Positions 1 to 61,232 of a stretch of DNA of 64,000 bases are shown here, piece after piece; positions within the stretch are counted from its first letter, which is position 1, and the number at the start of each line of letters is the position of its first letter. The stretch covers positions 12,319,623-12,383,622 of the forward strand of contig NC_063053.1 of assembly GCF_018812025.1 (NCBI RefSeq), in the 5' to 3' direction. The notes beneath the pieces are model-generated. The model was given only the letters and a program-made list of their open reading frames with translations, made no database searches and was not told the DNA's origin. The stretch comes from Megalobrama amblycephala. Lineage: Eukaryota > Chordata > Actinopteri > Cypriniformes > Xenocyprididae. A program made the position numbers and the translations under genes.

Positions 1-2144
1 AAATCACTCACGAAATGGAGGAAGGCAAGCTGCATGTTTTCACAAGCACAATGTGTGACTGATTTAAGCCACCTCCTGTCCCGACTTTACAAATATTAAG
101 TGCAAACCAGTTACTGATGCAGAGAGGGGTGAATTTTCATTTAATTTCTATTCTTATTAACTGCTGCATTGATATATAAACAGGGCTATGAATGAAAATG
201 AGAAAGGATGTGAAAAAGAGCCGTCCAATAATTTTGCAACAGGAAAGAGAATGAGCTGGTGAAACAGAGGACAAGAGTGATGAACCCAGTGCAGAAATGG
301 GTTACAGATTGTTGGGAATATGTCAAGCTTGTCATCATCATTATAAAGCCATTGCTCAGATGGTTCTGCTCGCATCATTAGCCTTATGATTCCAGCCCTG
401 GCTGAAGCTCGCAACATATTTGATACAATTTATTAGCAATACCCAGAATTCCTCCCAAGCCCCCTAGAAACCCTTGTTTAAAGTCCGCTACATTAGCTGG
501 GCGCTACATTACCAACTCAGCACTGCTGGTGGCCATGTTTAATCAAATCCTGTTACTCCAAGAAAAATATGCCTGGGCTCATGATGACAATTGGAGTGGA
601 GCAACGTCCATTAGCACAGCATTTGGTAACGATAGAGAATGGTGATAATACGAGGGACTGCAAGGGAGGCTTTTCTGCCTGGTTTAGTCGGAAATGAAGC
701 CTAACGGAGAGAAATGAAAACAAACAGAAGAGGAGGAGAGGAGGGAGGATATATGACAGGGTGATTATTCCCCCACTCCATACCCCTAAGTGGCTTTATT
801 AGACCTCTGACCCCAAAAGGCGCCTCTGATGACAGATCAGGCAGAGAACGAGTGGACAGACATGCATACACTTACACACAGGTCACACATGCATATACAG
901 TGATGCCCACAAGTCTCAGAATGACAGTTCTATTAAAATTCTATTTTAATTCTATTAAAATATTATATTTTCAATGAAAATTTGTATTAAATTACAAACA
1001 TAAATTAGAATGTTTGCAATGGACCCTTTTCACAGACCGTGATGATGTGTTTCCACGGTTATCAACATCGCAAATCTAGTATTTCAGATTTTTTTCATAT
1101 ACATTTATAATGCTATACTTTGTTTTACATGACCTTTTTTGTAAAACAAATTAGCACGACTACAAGGGTGTTTCTAATACAACGGCTGAGGGAGTGACGG
1201 CAAATTCAACAACATTCTCTTTTCTGACTGCTGTAATCAATCTCTCTATATTTTTTATCTTTTGAATATATAAAAATGTTATACACACATTAATTACAGA
1301 TTATTATATAATAATAAATATGTCACAAATGTGCTTTTTCATGTGATTAATGACCTACAAATAGGCCAGAATAAGAATTGCCAGAAAAATAATTTAAGTC
1401 ATAATTTTTAAGAATATTTTTAAGTCATAACTTTCTTTGTTTTACTTTTTTTTTTAAACCAAACAACTTCCAGGTTTAAAACAAAAAAAAAATCCCGGAT
1501 TTTCAATGTAGTCTCAGACGTTTGTACACAACTGCACACACACACACAAAGTGACACAAATGAAGTGTAATTGCACTGATACACACACTGTGCTACACCT
1601 AATGCCAAAGTACGACATCAACTATGGAGGAAATTAAAAAAGTGAGTAATAGGCAATGAATGAATGTCTTGTTTCTAAATTATAGTTGCAATTCACCAAT
1701 AAATCCTCCAAATTCCACAGCGCTCGGATGCCGTGCCCACGGTTCATATTCAATTTTAAAAAAACCTCTTTCACATGCACACACTGATTTTGATTTAACT
1801 TGCAGCTGTCATGCATGCAAGCACATCCAAACCACAGGGCATCCGTGTGCACATCTTCTGGAAGCAACAGGCACAAGTGTCAGATTGGAGTAGTCTAAAC
1901 AGACTTGAGCAGCACAGCTGTGGGAAGAGCGTCATTCACTGCCAGAGAGTGCTGAGCACACGCTGAATGTGCTTTTCATACAGGCGGCAGCAGCTCGCAC
2001 AACTCTCACGCTGAGCAACACAGGACCAGATGCTCCCACTTGAGGTAAACACTCGCTACCACTTGGGTCAATCCTTAAGCAGATCCAATGATCATCTGCT
2101 GTAGTACAGTAATATGATAGTTCAGTGCCACGCTCTGTTCTCAC
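1..2144 (-). other. srbd1 intron after coding exon 18; possible conserved non-coding islands
   Basis: No further srbd1 exon is visible. Positions 150-680 are non-repetitive with balanced composition and homeodomain-like ATTA cores, unlike the AT-rich remainder. This is a candidate cis-regulatory island, with no functional evidence. Confidence 0.35.
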
Positions 2145-52524
<50,380 letters not shown>

Positions 52525-52997
52525 GTTTCTGTGGGGAAACAACAAATGAAAACAAACTAAATGACAATAAGAAATAAAGATGTGTGGGAGAATAAAAAGA
52601 ATAACTCTTTTAAAACTTGGACGTGGATGTTTTCAACCCAATAATGGGTACCCAACCCAATGTTTTCTAACTCATTAATACATACTTACATATGTGAGTA
52701 TGGTAAATATGAAAACCCTTCCTGTCAGTTGTCACGTCAAACATGTGCAAAGTACTCAGCGCAATGCAGAAGCATGTTTGACGTTGTTGTGGTGGATGTT
52801 AAATGTTAGCAAACAGAAAACTGTCTGTAGAATCCGAAAGTCATTTTGAATTTAGCGGGCGAGCACGTTCGTGTAATTTGTCTTAGCTGTTGGTTCTCCA
52901 AAAGACCAAGTATTAAACCAGAGAAGTTAACCAACAGAAGTCGCTTTCAGAACTGTTAAAACTTACAATGTTCTTCTGACAGACATTAAACTCTCAC

Positions 52998-53060
52998 CCA
53001 TTTAACTGAATGATGCTTTGTAGCAACCAACGACAACGTCAGCAGCAGGAAGTGATGTAG
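52998..53060 (-). promoter_or_regulatory. Probable srbd1 5' non-coding exon and core promoter
   Basis: Coding exon 1 follows an acceptor, so an upstream exon is needed. A fitting donor, ATGG followed by GTGAGA, lies with the exon ending at 52998. Just upstream on the minus strand are an ETS-like CACTTCCTG (53046-53054) and a CRE-like TGACGTTG (53034-53041). The exact start site is not visible. Confidence 0.5.
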
Positions 53061-53257
53061 TTAAGGCTCTCGAACGCTTAAAATATATAATAAAGGTTCA
53101 TCTTCCTGTTTTTTTCCTCAAATTATTTCAGCAGTATACAGAATTAGGAGGTAAACAGGTTTAACATAGGTAGGTAAACATTCTCTATTTATAAATAAGA
53201 TAATTTAATTAAATAATTCAACTTTTCAATTTTGGTAAATTAATATATTTGTCAATG

Positions 53258-53723
53258 GCTGCATCCGAAAACTGAAAAATGCTGCCTTCAAGGTAGGAAG
53301 GCATCAAGGCACGTCCAAATCCAATGTTAGCTTCACTTCCTGTCTCCTGAGATACCTTCATCTGATCGATTCATGAAGGCAGCATAAATGTATCCTTCGC
53401 TGCCTTTGCTAGAAAAACTAGAGAAAAAAATTTGGCGTCCGAAAGTTGCGGTTAGTGGTCAGTTTGTGTGCAAATGTACGTTTCTGACCAACATTTCCAC
53501 TTTTGCTGTATTTTCCATCGAGAAATTACTACTGTAGTAATTAAATATTTGTTTAATTCTCACCAAAGCTTGCGCTATTTTGCTGTAGTGTAGATCAGTA
53601 AACTGTTACGCTGCCTCAGAAGAAGTCTGTCCGAAATCAGTTTCATGAGGTGCCTTCCTTACAAGTTATTGCCTGATAAGGCAGCGAGGCAGCAAGTCAG
53701 CTGTCTAGGTTTTCCGATGCAGC
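53258..53723. mobile_element. ~466-bp MITE about 200 bp upstream of srbd1
   Basis: Ends GCTGCATCCGAAAAC and GTTTTCCGATGCAGC are inverted with one mismatch in 15. The repeated word GCTGCCT and its complement occur throughout. No TSD could be fixed. Confidence 0.7.
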
Positions 53724-54047
53724 ATATATATTAATGGTACTTCCTGATACTTATACAAAAGCCAGATTTTAAGTCCATTAGGAGAGAAGAGATGTAAAAG
53801 AAGCCACCAAGAGATGTAGAAAAAATATGTTCTAAGAACATCTTGCTAAAGTTCCCATTAAGTTATTAAAACTTTGATTTGAATGTTCTTAGAACGTTCA
53901 AAACATCCAGTTTGTTAAATGTTTTCAAACGATTTATGTGAATGTTAGATAAAACATTAAGGGAATGTTTTCTCTATTTTGTTATTTTGCAAGTATGGGA
54001 ATGTTACTTTTGAATGTTCTCTGAACCATCAAATTAAGTAGTAACGT

Positions 54048-54078
<31 letters not shown>

Positions 54079-54698
54079 ATTCAACTAAAATGTTTCAGAA
54101 AAAAGCAAAAAAAGTTCCATGAATGATGAATACCTTGCCAGAACTATAGCCATCTGGATGGTAAAAGAGAGTCAAGAGATACATTTTTGTATCATTTAGT
54201 ATTTTTGTATCAAATACATTTAGTATTGTGCTTTGTGCGAGAAAAAAAAATTTAATATGAATAATGACACTGTAATCTTCTGATTGAGAATTTCAGCATT
54301 AAAATTACTAATGAAGGCTGGTACCACAAATATAACCTAAACTGGGTTATTCTCCATAAAATACACAACTTATTAAAAATGTGTTTCAATATGTGTATAC
54401 TTTGCAAAATATGGCTATACAAACATGCTTATTTGTTTTTGGACATTGCTTTACACAGTGGAATATTTATTTCTGTTTTACTTTATTTTCATAACTGATC
54501 AAATAAATAAAGCCTATCAAGAGCAGTGTATATTCATAAGTCTTGAGTGGAAAAAAAAAAAACTGCTATAATGTGTACATAAGCCCAGTCCATGCTCTTT
54601 GCCCTTTACACCCATCCACGTCCATGAGTTGTATGGTTTATTTGTCAATTATTGCCAAAGTGTAAAGTAAACGTTGAGAGTGTTCCCTGCTCTTCAAA
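53724..54698. other. Intergenic spacer before the ABHD12-like gene
   Basis: AT-rich, with a poly-A run near 54,046-54,073. No TATA box or CpG-rich promoter is evident before the ATG at 54,699. Confidence 0.45.
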
Positions 54699-54784
54699 AT
54701 GAAGCGAAGAATCAATAAATCTGAAAGAAAATTTCAGTCTGCAGGAAGATTGCAGAAACCTAAGGATTTAAATGAGCATGCAAG
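54699..54784 (+). CDS. ABHD12-like exon 1
   Basis: It starts ATGAAGCGAAGA and encodes a basic cytosolic tail, [20 protein letters not shown] onward. The donor is most simply GCAAG followed by GCAAGT (GC type), joining to the acceptor at 55230-55231. A GT donor four bases later with acceptor ATCTCAG (55232-55237) is also in frame, replacing the Arg-Ser-Gln junction with Arg-Gln. Confidence 0.75.
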
Positions 54785-57700
54785 GCAAGTCACATTTGCT
54801 GTATTGACTTCTTCAAAAGTAATTCAGCGTAGACCTGTTTTTGTTTGTGACTGCATAACAACTGCATAAAACTAACAGCAACAAAATCAGGCAATGTCTA
54901 ACAGATGTATCATTAAGTCCTGAATATGGTTGTAAAAGAGAAGAACCTTTAAAATGCGACTATGAATTTTACTTTAAATCTGCAGTTTAAAAAAAAAAAA
55001 CATTGATGTGTATAGGCAACACAAGACATCAGGAATAAAACTAAGGTAAAACTATGAAGTTTACACTACACTAAACTACACTACAAAGTTGAGTTGTAAG
55101 CAAAGGCAAAGACTAAAACACATTGCATTGGTTTAACAATACATTTGTCTTCACCACATCTTGAATGCAACCTATTGGGTCAAAAATCAGAACTTTTTAC
55201 ACTTAGATTCTGTGCATTTTCTTTTCTTAAGATCTCAGTGGGTGTGGACTTGGACTAAAATGGGACTTCTTTCAGTGTGCGTGCTTTCTGCAACAGTACC
55301 ATTTCTTCTGTATCTCTTCTCTGGTATGCAACTTTTTCCCCAATATTGATGTATTGTACTGTAGTTTATGGATTTTTCCTGTAAATTCATTTGTTTATTT
55401 CTCCAGACTATGTTGACCTCAGCCGACCTTCAGATATAGGTCTCAATCACACTATAAATATCTACCTCAAACCCGAGGAGGGAGTGAGAGTGGGCGTGTG
55501 GTTAGTTTTAAGACAACTACATGTTACATATGTACACAACAATATAAACTATAAATCAACAATAACAAATATTGAGGTTGTCAATATTTTCTTTTTCTTT
55601 GTTCTTGCATTATACGTAACTAATTTATAGGTATACTGTACCTGAACATAGATGGAAGGAGGCGCAGGGGCAGAATCTAGAGTGGTATGAGAAAGCTCTG
55701 GGGGATGGATCACCAATTTTCATCTACCTCCATGGCAATGGGGGTAACAGGCAGGAAACTTTTTAATCAACTTAAAACACAAGAGAACACTTTTTATTTT
55801 AAGACTCTGAATCACTTTTTACTAAAGATTACATTTATATGCCTTTGATATGCTAAACAGACACTATGCAATGTCTGAACAATTTCTTAGCATTGATCAA
55901 TGGGCCTACATATACTTTTTACTTATACATAAACATTGAACTTGTGCGTTGAACTTCACACTGCTTTGTACTTTATCTTAGTAAAAAACTGGGATGGGCA
56001 ACTGCAGCATATCACTTAACATTAACTTTCAACCCTTTCGCAACCTCACTATTTAAACAAAATATCACAGTCCAATGTAACCAAGCATAAAAACTGTAAG
56101 TGTGTAAACACTACCACGATATTATCAGCTTGTTTAACTTAAATACAATTATCACATTGAGTTCCTTTGCAATTTTTCTTGTTTGATGGTGATATACTAT
56201 TTAAAATCAGTTCTCTTCTAAATCAATAAAGTGATACATTTAGCATTTTATTGAAAAAACATGTAAATAATTTGCTTTTGTCTTGATGCTGTTGTGACTT
56301 TTGTACCTCAATAAACAGATCTGCACCCCATCGTATTGGAATTGCAAATGTGAGCAAACTCACTTATTCATTATGTAGAAAGACTAAGAACTTGAATGGT
56401 GATAATGACTGAAGTGTCTTGGCCATACAGGTCTTGAGTGCCATTGGATATCACGTCTTGGTGTTGGACTACAGAGGTGGGTTAAAATGTTGTCACTTCA
56501 CTGTAGCCCACAATCACTGGAACTCATTTTAAACTTCATTCATGATTTTTCCATTGCTTACTCAAATGTATTAAAATCTGTTAGGTTTTGGGGACTCCAC
56601 TGGGGAACCTACAGAGGCCGGTCTGAGTACTGATGCCTTATACTTGTACGACTGGGTTAAGGCACGCAGTGGAAACAGCCTGGTGTGTGTGTGGGGGCAC
56701 TCGCTTGGTAGTGGGTGTGTAGAATCTGCTTTTTATTGACTTTTGCCACTTCTATAAATATATTTGAAACAAAGACAATCAATACAATATGACTGTAAAT
56801 TATATATATTACATATACAGTATAACAGTAGTATTTTTTCTTTTGTCAATAGTGTATCAACTAACACTGCAGTGAAATTACTGGAGCAAGGTAAGAATTT
56901 TGCTTATTTTTATGCTCTTATTTGTCTTAGTGTTTCTTCAGTGTTGTTGTCTTGCTTTTTACTTTCACTTGTCATTGTATAGCATAGTAAACTTGATGTA
57001 ATGTGAGGCAAAAACGCAGATCTAAATGCGAGGAGTTTATTGAAAAACAAACAAAGCAGCAACAGGAAAACCTGAGTTGAGGCACAATCCGTCTACATAA
57101 ATCCATAGCAAACATCGACTGACAAGGAACGAGGAAAACGCAAGGGCTATACAGTATATAAAAAATGGGTAACAAGCTAACAAGACACACCTGGGAACAA
57201 TCAGGGAACTAATAACACAATAAAACTACAAGGGACTACAAAACATGGCACAGAAACAGGAAGTAACACAAGTCCGAACAAGACACGAGGAACTTATAAC
57301 ACTTCACATATTGTAATTATACATTTCCTGACTGTAAGGAATGGTGTTTCTTGAAAGTATCTTGATTAAAAAACTGCACATTTCTTGACAGGAAAACAGT
57401 TTGATGGAATAATACTTGAGGGTGCATTCCTGACTGGGCGAGTGGCACCTAATCAAATTTTTGAACACCCTTTTTCCTGGGTAAGTAACATTTAGGATCT
57501 TAGAAATCATAGAAAAACAACTCCTGACAAATGAGTATCAGATATTTTCATTTTAGATATTTTTATTTTATTGATCATTTTTAAATATTTTTAAAAACGC
57601 TTCCTTTCACAACGTTGTAATTGGTATTTTCATACAAAGTAAAATGTACTTGAAATCTGAACATTTTAATTCTGATGAAATTTAAAGTTCATTTATATTT

Positions 57701-58494
57701 ACATGGACAAACCACACAAGATAATATGGGTCATTAATCATAGTTTGGTACATATAAGTCTTATTTGTACCTTTTTTCTTTTCTTTTTTTTTCTCCAGTT
57801 TTATTGGAAGTTCCCATACATTCAGTTCTTCCTTTTCAATCCACTGAAAAACAACATTGTGGAATTTCCAACTGATGAGAAGTATGTGACATTGTTTCAC
57901 TAAAGTAATAAATATATATTTAACAATATGAGTAGAAATGTGATTGGAATAGTATGCCAGTGTTATGTTAAATATGAAAATTTACTGTAAAATTTTCATC
58001 TCACTTTTCTTTTTTCTTTTTTTGATAGTTTGCAGAAAATTAGAACTCCCATTATGATTCTCCATGCTGAAGATGACCATTTAGTGCCCTTCGCCTCAGC
58101 TCAAGAGGTTTGAGTTTGTGTGTATGAAACTTAATTTATCTTGTAAAAAAATCATTTGGACATCTTTGGTTTTAATTACATTATTCTGGCTCAGATTTAT
58201 AGAATCGCAAAAAAGGCCCAGAACTCAGATGAACGAGTCAAGCTGGTACCATTTAAAGGGTCACTTGGATATCTTCATAATGGGCTGTATAAAGACCCTG
58301 GTTTGCCAAATATCATAAGGTGATGTCATGGTTGAATATTAGTTTTTAATAATTTTCAAGATTTCAAAGAATTTTCATAAGAGATACAAGGTACTAGGTC
58401 CATGGTAACATGTTGCAAGTAAAGATAGCTCTGGAGAAAAACAAATGCCTATGTTTATTATTACAGGGAGTTTGTGCAGTCACTGAAGGCATGA
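54699..58494 (+). CDS. ABHD12/ABHD12B-like serine hydrolase (lysophosphatidylserine lipase family), 13 exons, complete
   Basis: Exons 54699-54784, 55232-55323, 55407-55500, 55631-55750, 56319-56349, 56431-56476, 56585-56714, 56853-56890, 57392-57480, 57799-57881, 58029-58107, 58195-58319 and 58467-58494 join to 346 residues plus stop. One membrane segment (about 38-58, [20 protein letters not shown]) anchors an alpha/beta hydrolase. The oxyanion motif HGNGG is at 125-129, nucleophile Ser196 in GHSLG, acid Asp285/286 in LHAEDD, and His324 in GYLHN, so the triad is intact. Asn73 lies in an N-glycosylation sequon also present in ABHD12. Human ABHD12 (398 residues) is an ER-membrane lysophosphatidylserine lipase; ABHD12B has 362. 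The run [20 protein letters not shown] is closer to ABHD12B. The membrane-to-lipase linker is about 15 residues shorter than in ABHD12. Orthology is unsettled, so no symbol is given. Introns 1 and 4 appear to use GC donors. Confidence 0.92.
55232..55323 (+). CDS. ABHD12-like exon 2 (membrane anchor)
   Basis: It encodes WVWTWTK and a hydrophobic segment of about 20 residues, then ends at a GTATGC donor with one base over. It aligns in position with the single transmembrane segment of ABHD12. Confidence 0.88.
55407..55500 (+). CDS. ABHD12-like exon 3
   Basis: It encodes [20 protein letters not shown] and [12 protein letters not shown], matching the family's 'NHTxNxYL.PEEgVxxGvW' region. Acceptor CTCCAG, donor GTTAGT. 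Confidence 0.92.
55631..55750 (+). CDS. ABHD12-like exon 4 (oxyanion motif; GC donor)
   Basis: It encodes the WYEKAL segment and then [13 protein letters not shown]. To keep the frame with exon 5 ([11 protein letters not shown]) the exon must end AACAG before GCAGGA, a non-GT donor. The spacing HGNGGNRSAPHR equals HGNAGTRGGDHR in ABHD12, which supports this boundary. The GT at 55744 gives the wrong phase. Confidence 0.8.
56319..56349 (+). CDS. ABHD12-like exon 5 (31-nt microexon)
   Basis: Only 31 bases, encoding [10 protein letters not shown], between acceptor AAACAG and donor GTGAGC. It is supported by conserved HR plus the continuation into VLSAIGYHV in exon 6. Confidence 0.85.
56431..56476 (+). 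CDS. ABHD12-like exon 6
   Basis: It encodes [15 protein letters not shown]. The DYRG motif is split by the intron, with one base over. Acceptor ATACAG, donor GTGGGT. Confidence 0.92.
56585..56714 (+). CDS. ABHD12-like exon 7 (nucleophile elbow)
   Basis: It encodes [29 protein letters not shown] and VWGHSLGSG, which holds the catalytic Ser196. Acceptor TGTTAG, donor GTGTGT, two bases over. Confidence 0.94.
56853..56890 (+). CDS. ABHD12-like exon 8 (38-nt microexon)
   Basis: It encodes [12 protein letters not shown], matching VATN.A..LEE in ABHD12B. Acceptor TCAATAG, donor GTAAGA. Confidence 0.92.
56990..57310. mobile_element. Possible interspersed repeat in ABHD12-like intron 8
   Basis: Intron 8 (56,891-57,391) contains a purine-rich block with phrases such as CCTGGGAACAATCAGGGAAC and CAGGAAGTAACACAAGTCCG that differ from the AT-rich flanks. 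Its boundaries and class are not determined. Confidence 0.4.
57392..57480 (+). CDS. ABHD12-like exon 9
   Basis: It encodes [20 protein letters not shown], then [10 protein letters not shown]. This is the strand and loop after the elbow (DALILESPFTN in ABHD12). Acceptor TGACAG, donor GTAAGT. Confidence 0.93.
57799..57881 (+). CDS. ABHD12-like exon 10
   Basis: It encodes [20 protein letters not shown] and VEFPTDE, matching the lid-like region of the family. Acceptor CTCCAG, donor GTATGT. Confidence 0.92.
58029..58107 (+). CDS. ABHD12-like exon 11 (catalytic Asp)
   Basis: It encodes [20 protein letters not shown] and PFASAQE. LHAEDD carries the acid of the triad. Acceptor GATAG, donor GTTTGA. 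Confidence 0.93.
58195..58319 (+). CDS. ABHD12-like exon 12 (catalytic His)
   Basis: It encodes [20 protein letters not shown] and [17 protein letters not shown]. His324 in GYLHN corresponds to the catalytic His. Acceptor GCTCAG, donor GTGATG. Confidence 0.93.
58467..58494 (+). CDS. ABHD12-like exon 13 (stop codon)
   Basis: It encodes EFVQSLKA and the TGA stop at 58492-58494, matching the REFL C-terminus of ABHD12. The acceptor is TTACAG. Confidence 0.9.
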
Positions 58495-58765
58495 GACAGA
58501 CGCATAGGAGGAGAAGGATTCACACCAAGAAAGATCCATCTAAATAGCTGTTTTCTGTAACTGGTGTTGTAACTGTAAATTCTGAATTGTTGTAAACAGT
58601 ATGCACTTCTTTGATAAAAACATTGTAATGTCTAAAGTATATTTTACTGAATTTCTCCCATTAGGATGAATGTATTGACTTGTAATGAATGAGAATATAC
58701 AGTGCGGGAGCTGTTTGATGTTAAAAAGAGTTATTAAGCGCAATAAACCACAAAAAAGAACCATT
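58495..58765 (+). other. ABHD12-like 3' UTR with polyadenylation signal
   Basis: AATAAA at 58742-58747 lies about 250 bases after the stop codon and is the first canonical signal. The cleavage site at about 58,765 is a guess from normal spacing. Confidence 0.55.
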
Positions 58766-58935
58766 TTGGTGAGTATATTGACATAAACCATATATGGTTC
58801 TTAGAGGGGCAGCAGTAGTTAATCAAACAACAAGAGAAAAAGAGAAAATCGCTCACTGCTCTTTGATTGAATAACTTAAGCTTTAATATGAATCAATGTA
58901 GGTTATATTTAATTCATATTGTGAAGACAATGCAG

Positions 58936-58937
<2 letters not shown>

Positions 58938-59008
<71 letters not shown>
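58938..59008. repeat. (TA)n microsatellite
   Basis: About 35 TA units between the ABHD12-like gene and the Pim-like remnant. Confidence 0.95.
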
Positions 59009-59012
<4 letters not shown>

Positions 59013-59156
59013 TTATTCAATTCATTCCGAATAGTAATGTCCAGTGTCCACACTGTCGACAGACTTTATGTTGTCTGATGTTTAATACATGTCCACAGCA
59101 AGTTGAATATGATGCATTTCTGTAAGCTAATTAATAAAGCAATTTATAAAACATAC

Positions 59157-59985
59157 CAATGAAGACTTTGAAAGCAGATTTCTTCATGAGTGCACTGCAC
59201 CCGAAGTCAATCAATTTGACCTCCATGGTGTCCTGGTTTACCATCAGGTTCTTCAATTTGATGACCTGATGGAAGACGCCGCACTCGCAGCAAATGTTAG
59301 CATTGATGATCTGCTGCATAACATGTCTTGCTGTCCTCTCATTGAGGCTTCCTGTGTGGAGCTCATGAAGCTCAACAAGTCCATGCAAGGGCCACTCCAT
59401 GACCATGAAGTAATTATCTGAGGAACGCTGGGCCTTATTGGCCATCAATGTCAGGCTGATCTCCATAGGGAGGCAAAGTTCACAAAAAAGTTTGCCTATA
59501 CTGAAAAATAATTTTGCAGCCTGTGATTAACATTATATATAAGATGTTATAAACTGAAAACAGTGGCTGTGAATCAATAACATAGGGAGTGCAGTCTACT
59601 CACCACTTTGAAATATGGTCCCTTCACTGAAAATTTCACGGCCACCTGATCGACAAAACAATAACAAGAATTAACAATGTGCACAGAGGTCATTCATATC
59701 ATGACAGTCATGAATCCAGAACATATATGGAAAGTTTTGGTCGAGCTTGTGGACAAATTTATAACACCTGTAAATGTCTATTAAATGATAAATCCAGCCT
59801 CACTCTGGTAGTCCTTCTCAGCCTGAACCAGGTCATATTTGGCAGCTCTGCTTTGAAGAAAATGGAGAGTGGGCCACTTTCAGAAGCTCCTCTTGCTTTT
59901 TCCCCCTCTCTCTCCCTCCATCAGTCTCAGCAGCACCAACAGGCATCTCATCAAGCCGGTGAGGATGAGGATGGTTCTCCGCCAT
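59157..59985 (-). pseudogene. Pim-like Ser/Thr kinase remnant
   Basis: Read on the minus strand, 59157-59466 encodes a Pim-type kinase core: LPMEISLTLMANKA, MVMEWP, ARHVMQQIINAN, then KNLMVNQDTMEVKLIDFGCS, ending at the usual Pim exon boundary (FIG, then GTATGT). An upstream piece at 59604-59648 reads VAVKFSVKG (the beta-3 Lys), and 59,800-59,985 looks like an acidic N-terminal exon starting MAENHPHPH. The catalytic loop reads HQVIKLKN where active kinases have HRDIKLEN, so the catalytic Asp is lost, although DFG remains. Joining the VAVK piece to the core through the best acceptor (TTTTTCAG) breaks the frame, and I see no glycine-rich loop. Fish genomes carry expanded Pim-like families, so this is probably a decayed member. 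A pseudokinase with unseen splicing is possible. Confidence 0.75.
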
Positions 59986-61232
59986 GTTTGTAGTATATTT
60001 GAGTAGTACTCAAGGTTCATGTACTCAAGCGATTTGTTTGGTTGTGAACTTATCTGTCCCATGATAAAACCGTTAATATCATCACTCTGATATCAAATAC
60101 TCTGAAATTTCAACCTACAAAATGTGTAAGAGACTTTAAATACTGTAGCATTTGTGACATCAAAAAGACTTGCAAAGAGGGGCTGACGAAAATGAGAATG
60201 AAAAACAAAAAGAGAATGTGTCTTGGTAATTTTGAATGACAGAATTCATATCAAATGATATTTTATATGAATTATATGTTGTGTATGCTGCAACTGCTTA
60301 AAGTTTTGACACATTATAGCAACAAAGAAACATGCATTGTTTATATTTATAACAATAATTTCTTTCTAGACTGCAGTAAAACATTTTTCACAATGCATAA
60401 TAAAATTAATTTCTTGATCCAGTTTCCAGGTTTTTCATTGTGTGGGCAACTAATGGTCATTTAATTTAGCATGATACAAGGTTGCTTTACATATTTGGAC
60501 AGCAAAATAGTCCTAAGATATGTAGGCCTATGCTGTATAGTATAAGAGTATTTGCATTCTACTGTATATGCATATTTACTTAATAGAATTGTTCTGCTGC
60601 ATCCATAGATAGGCAGAGAATGGGGAGAATAATGTTGAAAGCATAAGTGGTGCCAACCTTGTCCAGGTGGAATATGCATTGTGGAGCAGATCATCAGAGT
60701 ATTGTCTATGCCAATGTGTGCTTCATAGGCAGACAGCAGGGGAGAAAGTGTGCAACATATCAGTAATGAATCATGATTTGCTGCTTGCTAGTCAGCTGCA
60801 GGTAGGAAAAGGGACAATATCATTCTAGGATTTGAATGACAAGCACAAAAGTCTCATTCTGATTTCTTGTGCTCTTTAAATGCTGTGTTGGAGTTGTAAA
60901 AGGCTAGGAAAATGATCTCGTTATCAAGGACTTTGCAAGACAAATGCATATAATTAGGTATTAGCCAACATGCTATGCTACCTGTCCCATTTCAAATAAC
61001 AAACAAAACAAAACAAAAATACCTATAGGCCAGGGGTTTTCCCAAAGAGGAGTTTAAAAATCCCTGGGGGTTCATGAGGGAACAGCAAGGGGTTAGTGTG
61101 TTGATTTGTCTGCATGTCATGTGACCCTCTGACAGAGAACCTTGAACAAATTTGTTGTTAAATGATTTAGGCCTAAATATTAGCTTAAAATCTCAGAGGT
61201 CAAAAAATTTGGGGGAAATAAGCTCTTCATGT
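59986..61232. other. Intergenic region, no recognised element
   Basis: AT-rich unique-looking DNA between the Pim-like remnant and the foldback element; no exon or TIR is seen. Confidence 0.5.

Noticed and set aside
157..417. 86-residue minus-strand open frame
   Set aside because: No family match and no splice signals; if this sequence is conserved it is more likely non-coding.
55744..55749. GT donor (GTAACA) for ABHD12-like exon 4
   Set aside because: Leaves one base instead of two, so exon 5 would be read out of frame and hit a stop quickly.
59679..59993. 104-residue plus-strand open frame opposite the Pim-like remnant
   Set aside because: It is the reverse strand of the Pim-like N-terminal exon and has no family features.
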